Source: Deltaproteobacteria bacterium
GTDB taxonomy: Bacteria > Myxococcota > B64-G9
Length of the DNA stretch: 50,369 nt
Direction: 5' to 3'
NCBI GenBank assembly: GCA_019307065.1
Contig: JAFDKH010000010.1
Span: forward strand, 1 to 50,369
Shown here: piece after piece, positions 8,289 to 16,575 of the stretch
How positions within the stretch are numbered: position 1 is the stretch's first letter
Layout: each line of letters opens with the position of its first letter
The notes under the pieces: model-generated
Told to the model about the DNA's origin: nothing
Seen by the model: only the letters and a program-made list of their open reading frames with translations
Database searches by the model: none
Program-made: the position numbers and the translations under genes

Positions 8289-9647
8289 TCAGGGAGCGAT
8301 AAGCAACATGGCGACCAGGTAATATATGGCAATCCCGATCACGTCATTGCTGGTGGTCACCAAAGGACCGGCTGCGATAGCCGGATCGATTCGCAGATAG
8401 CGGAATAAAAAAGGTACCAAGACGCCCATCAAGGCGGAAATAATGATCGCGGCCGTCATGGCGATACCGACGGTCAAGCCCAGGATTGCGTGGCCTTGCC
8501 AGAGACGAGCGGCAACGCCGACGGTCAGGCCGCAGACGATTCCCATGATCGTGCCGATCGCAAGTTCCTTGGTGAAGAACCTTCCCAGACTATTGAAATC
8601 AATTCGTCCGGTTGCAAAACCGCGCACTACAATTGTCGAAGACTGTGTGCCCACGTTACCGCACATGGCTGCGATAACTGGAATGAACACCATCAAGGTC
8701 AGCATATCAGGAAAAGTGACCTTGAATTGCCAGAGCAGCATGCCCGATAAAAGTCCCCCGGCCACATTGGCAAGTATCCAGGGCAACCTGACTGAGGCAA
8801 TCTTGAAGATCCGGTTGGTGTAGACGAGTTCGGGTTCTTCGGCTCCGGCCATGCGCAGGATATCTTCGTCGGCTTCTTCTTCGAGAACGTCGACAGCGTC
8901 GTCGTGCAAGATCCGGCCGATCAAAGCACCCAGGTCGTTGACAACCGGCAGTGAAATCAAGTTGTAGCGCTTGAACATCTGGGCGACTTCTTCCTGGTCT
9001 ACTTCCGGCGTAACCGCATGAAAATCGCGATCAACCAGGTCGGCCACCGGCTGATCGGGCCGTGCCAGGATTAGTCTGTCCAGTGACAGCCAGCCGGTTA
9101 GCTTGTGGCTTTGATCGACTACATATACAAAATGCAAATCACCAACCTCTTCGACATTGGCCCGGATGGCCTCGACCGCTTGATCGACCGTGGCTTTTTC
9201 CTGTACCGAAACCAACTCGACCTGCATCAAACCGCCGGCGGTGTCTTCGGGGAACTTGAGCAGGGTCTCAACTTCGAGACGGTCTTCTTGCGGCAAAGCG
9301 CCCAGAACCGCCTTAGCCAATTCGTCAGGCAGATCGGCGATGACATCAGCCGCGTCATCAGAAGCCATTTCCTCGAAAGCGTTGGTCAACTGAGCAGGAC
9401 TGAGATGCTCAGCCAAATCATCCCGGAGGTGATCGGGAAGTTCTTCCATCAAGTCGGAGATCTGACTGATATCCAGGAGGGGAATTACCCGAGACCAGTA
9501 GTCGCGGTCCAGAACATCGAATAGCATGGCCATGTCGGCCGGATGCAAGAGGATCAGAAAATTCTTGAGCGCCTTTTTATCGCCGCTCTCAACCAGGGCT
9601 TCGAGATCATCAACCTCGGGGACGTTTTCTTGTCGGTACTCAACCAT
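8289..9647 (-). CDS. mgtE: Magnesium transporter MgtE
   Basis: The 452-residue product has the full MgtE layout. It has an acidic superhelical N-domain (about 10-130, with repeated HPADMAMLFDVL/LPDELAKAVLGALP-type helices) and a pair of CBS domains (about 135-255). A membrane part of five helices starts near residue 285. Conserved signatures are GNVGTQSSTIVVRGFATG and the C-terminal TTSNDVIG, whose Asp corresponds to the Mg-selectivity residue of known MgtE. It forms a homodimeric Mg2+ channel gated by intracellular Mg2+ through the N and CBS domains. A GAGG-type ribosome-binding site lies about seven bases before ATG 9647. The 246 bases up to dnaE hold no recognised riboswitch. Confidence 0.96.
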   Translation of the reverse strand: MVEYRQENVPEVDDLEALVESGDKKALKNFLILLHPADMAMLFDVLDRDYWSRVIPLLDISQISDLMEELPDHLRDDLAEHLSPAQLTNAFEEMASDDAADVIADLPDELAKAVLGALPQEDRLEVETLLKFPEDTAGGLMQVELVSVQEKATVDQAVEAIRANVEEVGDLHFVYVVDQSHKLTGWLSLDRLILARPDQPVADLVDRDFHAVTPEVDQEEVAQMFKRYNLISLPVVNDLGALIGRILHDDAVDVLEEEADEDILRMAGAEEPELVYTNRIFKIASVRLPWILANVAGGLLSGMLLWQFKVTFPDMLTLMVFIPVIAAMCGNVGTQSSTIVVRGFATGRIDFNSLGRFFTKELAIGTIMGIVCGLTVGVAARLWQGHAILGLTVGIAMTAAIIISALMGVLVPFLFRYLRIDPAIAAGPLVTTSNDVIGIAIYYLVAMLLIAP

Positions 9648-9854
9648 ATAAGCCTCGGGCCAAGATGAATCTGTGGACCCTATCGCAATCTGAGCAACTG
9701 CGTCAATCGAGGAGATCGTGTAAAAATTCGATCTTTTTCTGACATTTTGGCCAGGCTAAAAAGGGCTTTTGTTCTGAAGATTTACATGGCGAGGCCTGGT
9801 TATTAGTACTATTGTTTCGGGTAGTTACACGGGCAGTTCGGGCGATTTGGGGGC

Positions 9855-9883
9855 TTGACAAACCCAGGCGTGAGGGTCACAAT
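9855..9883 (+). promoter_or_regulatory. Possible dnaE promoter giving a near-leaderless transcript
   Basis: A perfect TTGACA (9855-9860) is followed after 17 bases by CACAAT (9878-9883), four of six consensus bases. Transcription would begin near 9890, only a few bases before ATG 9894. There is a GAGGGT at 9872-9877, but it is 16 bases from the start codon, too far for a good ribosome-binding site. The promoter is plausible but unproven. Confidence 0.4.
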
Positions 9884-9893
9884 CGAAAACCTC

Positions 9894-12800
9894 ATGTCGA
9901 ACTTCGTGCATTTGCATTTACACACCCAGTACAGTCTGCTTGACGGCGCCATCCGGCTAGCTAAATTGTTCCCTCGGCTGGCTGAGCTGAAAATGGACAC
10001 GGTTGCCATCACTGATCACGGCAACATGTTCGGTGCAATCGACTTCTATCAGCGGGCTAAGTCGGCCGGAATCAAGCCGATCATAGGTTGTGAAGTATAT
10101 GTAGCCGGGAAGCAGGGCATGCTCGACCGCTCCAGCCGCGAGATGTATCACCTGGTTTTACTGGCGCGCAACGAAGAGGGCTACCGCAACTTGTGCCAAC
10201 TGGTCAGCCGGGCTTACCTGGATGGTTTCTATTACCATCCCCGAATGGACAAGCAGCTGTTGAAAAAATATTCTTCGGGCTTAACTGCCTTGACGGCCTG
10301 CTTGAGCGGTGAATTGGCAACCCACATCAAGCGCGGTCAGGTAGACGCGGCCCGCCAGTCGGCCAGAGATTACGCAGCCATTTTCGAGCCCGGTCAGTTT
10401 TTCCTCGAGCTTCAGCACAACGGACTGGTCGAACAAGAAAAAGTAAATGAAGTCCTGGTCAAGATTGCGGCTGAAGAAAATCTTCCGCTGGTCGCGACCA
10501 ATGATTGTCATTATCTGAACAAGGGTGACCATCGCGCCCATGATATCCTGTTGTGCATCTCAACCGGCAAAACCGTCGACGACCCGAATCGGATGCGGCA
10601 TGACACCCAGGATCTCTATCTGCGTTCGACGGCCGAAATGGAAGAGCTGTTTGCCGATCAGCCCGAAGCATTGGAAAATACGCGCCGGATTGCCGATTCG
10701 TGCAATCTGGAACTCAACCTGAGCGATGTTTTTCTGCCGCATTACCAGGTTCCTGAGGGATATGATCTGGACAGTTTCATGGAGATCCAGACAAAAGAAG
10801 GGCTCGAAAAACATATTCAGAATATGGAGACTGCCGAACAGGAAAAGTACCGCCAGCGTCTGGATTACGAAATTGACGTCATCAAGCGCATGGGATTTTC
10901 GGGCTATTTTCTAATCGTTTGGGATTTCATCGCCTTTTCAAAAAAGAACGGCATTCCGGTCGGACCGGGGCGCGGTTCCGGAGCAGGCTCGCTGGTAGCT
11001 TTTTGTCTGGAAATCACTGCCATCGATCCGCTGCCATACGATTTGCTGTTCGAGCGCTTTTTGAATCCCGATCGGGTTAGTATGCCCGACTTCGACATCG
11101 ATTTTTGCCAGGATCGGCGCAACGAAGTTATTACCTATGTTTCAGAAAAATATGGCTCCGATCGTGTCGCCCAGATAATCACTTTTGGGCAACTCAAACC
11201 GCGTCTGGCCATCAAGGATGTCGGCCGGGTGATGGGTTTGTCTTTCGGCGAGGCCGACCGGATTTCCAAGCTGATACCGCTGGGTCCCAATGTTACTCTG
11301 GATCAGGCCCTGAAAGAAGAACCGCGCCTGACCGAAATTCAGGATGAAAAACCGATCTATCGCGAAGTTGTCCAGGTTGCACGTTCGCTAGAGGGCCTCA
11401 ATAGACATTTCGGCACGCACGCCGCCGGGATTGTAATTTCCGACAAACCGCTTCTAGAAACGGTTCCGGTCCTCAAAGGTGAAGATGGATTTCTGACTAC
11501 TCAGTACGCCAAGGACGAAGTCGAGAAGGCCGGTCTGGTAAAATTTGATTTTCTGGGGTTGAAAACTCTTACCGTAATCGACCATGCCCTAAAGATGATT
11601 CGCCAGAGCGGGGGCGAGCTGGAAATTCTCGACATAGCCCTTGATGATCAGAAAGTGTTTGAACTGCTTATTTCTGGGGAAACCGACGGTATCTTTCAGA
11701 TTGAATCTGACGGATTCAAGCAACTGATGAAGGAATTGAGACCGGATCGGTTTGAGGACATCATCGCTGCTGTGGCTCTCTATCGACCGGGGCCACTCAA
11801 TTCGGGCATGGTCGAAGACTATATCAATCGCAAACAGCGCGGAAAGCTCATAACCTATCCGCATCCGGTCGTCGAGCCGGTATTGTTAGAAACCTACGGC
11901 GTGATCATTTACCAAGAACAAGTCATGCGGATCGCCACGGAATTATGCGGTTTCAGCATGGGTCAGGCGGATGTCTTGCGCAAGGCAATGGGCAAGAAAA
12001 ATGCTGACCAAATGGCACGCCAAAAGCAGCTATTTATTGACGGCGCCGTTCAAAAGAGCGGCATGCCCAAATCGGAAGCCACCGACCTATTCGAAAAAAT
12101 AGAGAAGTTTGCAGAGTATGCCTTCAACAAGTCACATTCGGCTGCCTATGCCTTGATTTCTTACCAGACCGCCTATCTCAAAGCCCATTACCCGGTAGAG
12201 TTCATGGCCGCATTGTTGTCGAGTGAAATGAACAATACCGAAAAAATGGTGCGCCATATCGCCAAGGTGCGTGAGATGGGCATCGAAATCCTGCCGCCGG
12301 ATGTCAACCGTTCCGAACGGACTTTTTCGGTTGAGCACGGCAAGATTCTATTCGGTCTGGGGGCCGTCAAGGGTCTTGGAGATGCGGCGATTGAGGTAAT
12401 TTGTCAGGCCAGATCTAAGCTGCCTTTCTCGACTTTGTTTGATTTTTGTTTGCGTCTGGATTTGCGCAAAGTGAACAAGCGGCTGGTCGAGGTCCTGATC
12501 AAGAGCGGGGCCATGGATGGGTTCAAGGCCAGCCGGGCAAGCCTGTGTGCAGTGATTGAACTGGCGTTCAGCCGGGCCCATGCCAGGCTAAAAGAAAAAC
12601 TCAGCGGGCAGCGTAACCTGCTCGAAATGATGAACGGGCCCGACGACGCAGGTGGAATCGCCGACGAACCGCCCTTGCCCAATTTGCCTGAATGGCCCGA
12701 ACGGCAGCGCCTGGCCCTCGAACGCGAGGCCCTTGGTTTCTGTCTGACCGGTCATCCACTGGATCGCTACAAGAAACTCATATCCCGGCTAAGCAGCTGT

Positions 12801-13337
12801 ACCAGTCGGAGTCTCAACACGATGACTAAAAAAGAAGTGACCCTGGCGGCTTTGGTGGCCGGCATGCGTGAAAGGCCCTTGAAAAACGGGACCGGGCGCA
12901 TGGCGGCTTTGACCCTTGAGGATCTCGAGGGAACCTGTGAGGCGATCGTCTTCTCCAAGGAGTTTGCCGAATATGAAAAGTTGTTGAAGTCGGAAGAACC
13001 GCTCTTGCTGATTGGTTCGGTGGCCATGGAAGGTGACGATAACTCCGAGGCCAGGCTTCGGGTTCGTGAGGTCCGCATGCTTTCAGACGCTCACGTACAA
13101 AAGACCTCGCGGGTGCATTTCAAAGTCAATGCCGAGAAGGTCACCCCTGAGCAGTTGCAGCAGCTCAAGACCATTCTGGGGCGTTTCAAGGGTTCCTGTA
13201 AAGCTTACCTGCACATGCGTATGCCCGATACCGGCCCTGAAACCGTGCTTAAGTTGCACGAAGAAGTCGGGGCTAGTGAAAAAATGGAGCACGAGGTCGA
13301 TACGCTGTTCAACAGTAAGGTTACCGAATATTCGTAA
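9894..13337 (+). CDS. dnaE: DNA polymerase III alpha subunit
   Basis: The replicative DNA polymerase, 1147 residues from ATG 9894 (MSNFVHLHLHTQYSLLDG matches the usual DnaE start; upstream in-frame TTG 9855 is not used in that family). In order: PHP domain with the HLHLHT metal-binding motif (residues 6-11); polymerase palm with GPGRGSG near 356, PDFDIDF near 398 and KFDFLGLK near 551, supplying the three catalytic aspartates; fingers (YQEQVMRIA, KAMGKKN); a tandem helix-hairpin-helix region; a GQRNLLEMM stretch near 904 that resembles the beta-clamp-binding peptide; an OB-fold domain near 970-1050; and a C-terminal domain. Length is typical of DnaE1. It stands alone between mgtE and a convergent surface-protein gene. 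Confidence 0.97.
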   Translation: MSNFVHLHLHTQYSLLDGAIRLAKLFPRLAELKMDTVAITDHGNMFGAIDFYQRAKSAGIKPIIGCEVYVAGKQGMLDRSSREMYHLVLLARNEEGYRNLCQLVSRAYLDGFYYHPRMDKQLLKKYSSGLTALTACLSGELATHIKRGQVDAARQSARDYAAIFEPGQFFLELQHNGLVEQEKVNEVLVKIAAEENLPLVATNDCHYLNKGDHRAHDILLCISTGKTVDDPNRMRHDTQDLYLRSTAEMEELFADQPEALENTRRIADSCNLELNLSDVFLPHYQVPEGYDLDSFMEIQTKEGLEKHIQNMETAEQEKYRQRLDYEIDVIKRMGFSGYFLIVWDFIAFSKKNGIPVGPGRGSGAGSLVAFCLEITAIDPLPYDLLFERFLNPDRVSMPDFDIDFCQDRRNEVITYVSEKYGSDRVAQIITFGQLKPRLAIKDVGRVMGLSFGEADRISKLIPLGPNVTLDQALKEEPRLTEIQDEKPIYREVVQVARSLEGLNRHFGTHAAGIVISDKPLLETVPVLKGEDGFLTTQYAKDEVEKAGLVKFDFLGLKTLTVIDHALKMIRQSGGELEILDIALDDQKVFELLISGETDGIFQIESDGFKQLMKELRPDRFEDIIAAVALYRPGPLNSGMVEDYINRKQRGKLITYPHPVVEPVLLETYGVIIYQEQVMRIATELCGFSMGQADVLRKAMGKKNADQMARQKQLFIDGAVQKSGMPKSEATDLFEKIEKFAEYAFNKSHSAAYALISYQTAYLKAHYPVEFMAALLSSEMNNTEKMVRHIAKVREMGIEILPPDVNRSERTFSVEHGKILFGLGAVKGLGDAAIEVICQARSKLPFSTLFDFCLRLDLRKVNKRLVEVLIKSGAMDGFKASRASLCAVIELAFSRAHARLKEKLSGQRNLLEMMNGPDDAGGIADEPPLPNLPEWPERQRLALEREALGFCLTGHPLDRYKKLISRLSSCTSRSLNTMTKKEVTLAALVAGMRERPLKNGTGRMAALTLEDLEGTCEAIVFSKEFAEYEKLLKSEEPLLLIGSVAMEGDDNSEARLRVREVRMLSDAHVQKTSRVHFKVNAEKVTPEQLQQLKTILGRFKGSCKAYLHMRMPDTGPETVLKLHEEVGASEKMEHEVDTLFNSKVTEYS

Positions 13338-13348
13338 GTTAATTTTCG

Positions 13349-13383
13349 AAAAAAAAGAGCCCTTTCCCGACCGGGAAAGGGCT
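13349..13383 (-). terminator. Strong intrinsic terminator between convergent dnaE and the lamin-tail gene
   Basis: An 11-bp perfect stem (13358-13368 with 13373-13383, AGCCCTTTCCC/GGGAAAGGGCT) closes a 4-base loop. Eight A residues at 13349-13356 become a U-tract for minus-strand transcripts, so it mainly terminates the gene ending at 13408. It may also serve dnaE, though the plus-strand U-tract is poor. Confidence 0.85.
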
Positions 13384-13407
13384 TCAGTTGTTAACTATTT
13401 ATAATCG

Positions 13408-16383
13408 TTATCTTCGCCGGCGTCTGAATGCCGCGACCAATCCGAGCAAGATCAGGCCGAATAGGGCCGGTGAGTTGGGGTTGCTCGAAGAACAGCCGCA
13501 GCCCCCGCCGCCGCTGTCCTTGGTGCAGTCCATATCCTGGCTGTCGACGAATCCGTCGCAGTCGTTATCGCGGTTATCTTCGCAACTCACCTCGGTGCCT
13601 GCTTCGTAGTCGGGGTCATCCAATATACGGACACATTCCTGCAATTCGCCGTCGACGCACATGTCGACCGTGTTTTCGCAAACACCCTTGCCGCAGGTAT
13701 AGGTGCCGAAGCCTTCGTCGGTCTGACCATCACAGTTGTTGTCGACGTTGTCGCAGGTTTCTTGGTTACCGGCGCCGGTTTCGTTGCAGGTCGTGCCATT
13801 CCCGGCCGTGTTGCAGACATAGACGCCGTCTTCGCATTCGTCGTCGTCCGGGCCGTCACAGGCATTGCCCAGTTCGGGCCAGTCTTCATCGGCGGTTTCA
13901 TCACAGTCGTCATCAAGGCCGTTGCAGGCTTCGGGCGAGGCAACATCGCCGTCGCATTCGATACCGTCGAGGGCCGCGTTGCAGACGAAAGTGCCCTTGG
14001 CGCACAAGTCGGCATCCGGGCCGTCACAGGCGTCGCCCAGGCCGTTTTCGTGAGCGGGATCTATGAAATCTTCGTCGGTTTCATCGTCGCAGTCGTTGTC
14101 GACCGCATCGCACAACTCGGGCGCGCCCTGGTATACCAGCGGATCGTTGTCATTGCAGTCGGTCCCGCCGCAACTATCATCGGCCTGCCCGTCGTTGTCG
14201 GCGTCCTGGCAAGAGTCGGAACAGACATAGTTGCCCTGGTCGAGGATACACAGCTCGTTGCCGCTACAAGCGATGTCACAAGCGCCGCAGGTTGCCGTGC
14301 TGGTCAGGGCGGTTTCGCAGCCGTCGTTCGTGCCGCCGCTGCAGTCGCCGAAGTTATCGTCGCAAACCATGTTGCAGCCGGCCACCTCGCAGGTGGATCC
14401 GGAGGCATTGGCGAAAACGCACGAGTCGCCGCAGTTGAGGCAGTCGCTGATCGTTCCCAGGGTTGTTTCGCAACCGTTGCTGTTGTCACCGTCGCAGGTT
14501 GCATAGCCGGTCAGGCAGTCGGTCAACACGCATTCACCTGCGCTGCATTGTTGCGACTGTACGTTCTGCAGGGCACATATGTTGCCGCACTGACCGCAGT
14601 TGTTTACATCGGTTGCAGTATCGACGCCGTCGTCGGTGTCGCCGTCACAATTGTTGTCGATTTCATCGCAGCTGTCGTCAGTCGACTCGGGTACCCGTTC
14701 GCCTTCGCAGCTGCCCCAGCTGCCGCCGGAATACGTCTCGCTACCGGCATGGCAGGGGTAATTGAGATCGGTGCCGTCAGCCGGCGTGTAGCATGGTTGA
14801 GTGGCGCCCTCGGGCGGCCAGTTTTGATCGTCGATGTCGATGTCGCCCAAGTCCCGGGGCAGGATTTGGTAGGTATCGTCGTATTGGCCGCCGATACCGG
14901 CCACGATCACCGGCCAGGTCGGTTCAGCTGATCCATCGACATCGGTGTCCCGGTCGATCTGAAAGACATACACGCTGGTACCGGCGTCGTCGGTGATCTG
15001 GACGCTGGCGTTGCTGCCGGAAACCGGCCAGGTATCACCGCTGCCGGTGTTGGTTACCGTGGCCACGCCCAGCAGCATGCTCTCGTAGGGCTCTGGATTG
15101 GTGATTAAATCAGCCAGTGTCATGATCATCGGCTCAACCTCGTTTGCCTGGCTGATCAAGACAAACTTGGTGTTCTCGAAGTAATCCCAATTGTGATACT
15201 GGTCGAAGGTGCCCGATACCCGGATGTCGTCACCGCGGGTGACCTGGCCGGTTGTCATAGCGTCTTTGATGGTCAATCCGCCGCTGGTGTCCTGGATAGT
15301 CGAGTCCAGGTAATAAAAGACGTCAGCCGAAGTGACGATTCCTTGTACAGTCACAAACGCATCGGGAGTTTGTTCAATGATGTCGGGCACGCCGTTGGCG
15401 TCGGCATCTTGACGAGCGGAGGCGATTTCGATGACCCCGAAGTAGAAACTCGCCGAACTGTTGCTCGGTTGGCCGGCCAGGTAGGCGTCAAGCACGTCGC
15501 TGACGGTCAGGTCGGTCAAATCCAGCGGTGAAATCCCGGCCAGGCCAGTCAAGTGCACCAGAGTGGCATCGCTGCCGTCCAGCAAAGCAGCCGCCGGATT
15601 GATGTCGGCTGCTCCGGCGTTGAGTACGTAGTTAGCGATCAGTTCGGCCGAAGTCTGATCGAGGACAACGTTGAAATAGACATCCACGGCTGTAGAGTCG
15701 ACACAATGCACGTTGACTATCTCAGGGCCGGGAATGGTTTCTCCAAAGCGCGAATTTTCCTGGCCGGGCGTACCGTTGATGGCATTGTCCCCGGAATCAA
15801 TCCCGTTTTGGGCGATCTGGGGATCGTTGGTGGCCCAGTTCAAGCTGAAGTCGCCAGCGATGGTCGGACTTATGCGTTCCATGGTGAAGTCCTGATCGGG
15901 ATTCGAGTTGTTTACCCCGGCATACCAGCCATATATTTGAGATGCGCAGTCCAAAAAGTCGATGACTGTGTCCGAGCCGTCTTTTATGGCTAGTGAGTCA
16001 CCAGTGTTGCCCAGGCTCAGATCGGCGATGACCAGATTGGCAGCCACGTCCTTGACCGCGTCTTCATTTTTTTCGATCAAGAAGTATCCGTTAGCCGGGA
16101 TAGTGCAATCATTGTTTGCGCAGGTGTAGCACTCACCGGGATTGCAGGCGCTTGAAGAGAAAATATAGGTTGTGTCGGAAGGCGAGCCATAGCCTTCGTC
16201 GTCGTGAATGTAAAAACCGTTGAGATCAATGGGTGCGGCCGTGGTGTTGTACAGCTCGATAAACTCGTCGTTGGAACTGGCGCCGGAGCCGGACCAGGCG
16301 ACTTCGTTGATTACTACCTCGCCCTGGGCCCAGGCCGCTTGTGACAATAGTAAAATCGCACAAATCAATGCTGCTTTTTTCAT
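13408..16383 (-). CDS. Large secreted protein: lamin-tail domain, OB-like region, MopE/Cys-rich repeats, MYXO-CTERM-like tail
   Basis: The start was set at ATG 16383 because AGGAG (complement of 16391-16395) sits seven bases upstream and the sequence MKKAALICAILLL...AWAQG is a clean signal peptide; upstream in-frame starts lack this. The product is 991 residues. Residues about 22-150 form a lamin-tail domain (VVINEVAWSGSG...DEFIELYN). A middle region includes an OB-fold-like segment (FVTVQGIVTSADVFYYLD). The C-terminal 450 residues are Cys-rich, with three NCGQCGNIC-type units and about five MopE-type motifs (for example CDAVDNDCDDETDE). It ends GGGGCGCSSSN, a hydrophobic helix and RRRRR. It is probably a surface protein, with the repeats plausibly binding Ca2+ or Cu by analogy with MopE. 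No nuclease domain is seen, although bacterial lamin-tail proteins often carry one. Confidence 0.85.
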   Translation of the reverse strand: MKKAALICAILLLSQAAWAQGEVVINEVAWSGSGASSNDEFIELYNTTAAPIDLNGFYIHDDEGYGSPSDTTYIFSSSACNPGECYTCANNDCTIPANGYFLIEKNEDAVKDVAANLVIADLSLGNTGDSLAIKDGSDTVIDFLDCASQIYGWYAGVNNSNPDQDFTMERISPTIAGDFSLNWATNDPQIAQNGIDSGDNAINGTPGQENSRFGETIPGPEIVNVHCVDSTAVDVYFNVVLDQTSAELIANYVLNAGAADINPAAALLDGSDATLVHLTGLAGISPLDLTDLTVSDVLDAYLAGQPSNSSASFYFGVIEIASARQDADANGVPDIIEQTPDAFVTVQGIVTSADVFYYLDSTIQDTSGGLTIKDAMTTGQVTRGDDIRVSGTFDQYHNWDYFENTKFVLISQANEVEPMIMTLADLITNPEPYESMLLGVATVTNTGSGDTWPVSGSNASVQITDDAGTSVYVFQIDRDTDVDGSAEPTWPVIVAGIGGQYDDTYQILPRDLGDIDIDDQNWPPEGATQPCYTPADGTDLNYPCHAGSETYSGGSWGSCEGERVPESTDDSCDEIDNNCDGDTDDGVDTATDVNNCGQCGNICALQNVQSQQCSAGECVLTDCLTGYATCDGDNSNGCETTLGTISDCLNCGDSCVFANASGSTCEVAGCNMVCDDNFGDCSGGTNDGCETALTSTATCGACDIACSGNELCILDQGNYVCSDSCQDADNDGQADDSCGGTDCNDNDPLVYQGAPELCDAVDNDCDDETDEDFIDPAHENGLGDACDGPDADLCAKGTFVCNAALDGIECDGDVASPEACNGLDDDCDETADEDWPELGNACDGPDDDECEDGVYVCNTAGNGTTCNETGAGNQETCDNVDNNCDGQTDEGFGTYTCGKGVCENTVDMCVDGELQECVRILDDPDYEAGTEVSCEDNRDNDCDGFVDSQDMDCTKDSGGGGCGCSSSNPNSPALFGLILLGLVAAFRRRRR

Positions 16384-16428
16384 CCTCATACTCCTTTCTT
16401 GGGAGTTATTTATCAAAATCAGCTTTCC

Positions 16429-16457
16429 ATATTCCAACCGCTCGAACTCATTGTCAA
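16429..16457 (-). promoter_or_regulatory. Weak candidate promoter of the lamin-tail gene
   Basis: Read on the minus strand, a perfect TTGACA (16457-16452) is followed after 17 bases by GAATAT (16434-16429), which matches the -10 consensus at only three positions. The start codon at 16383 would lie about 40 bases downstream of transcription start. The -35 is convincing, the -10 is not. Confidence 0.35.
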
Positions 16458-16575
16458 GCACATCGGATCGTTTACCTACGTAAGTTGTCGTACTAATTGA
16501 GTGAAACCCTTTAGTCGGCTCAGGCGTACTATCTATTAATGACCCACCAGTCTATACCTTATTAAGGAGGCAAAC

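Noticed and set aside
9648..9854. Possible Mg2+ riboswitch upstream of mgtE
   Set aside because: I see no M-box-like conserved blocks or terminator hairpin in the minus-strand leader. A TTGACG at 9706-9701 has only a weak -10 partner.
13762..14931. Long plus-strand open frame (389 codons) opposite the lamin-tail/MopE gene
   Set aside because: It lies opposite a Cys/Asp-rich repeat array whose codons (GAC, TGC, AAC, GGC) give stop-free Val/Ala-rich antisense frames. There is no ribosome-binding site, and similar shadows occur opposite every such array.
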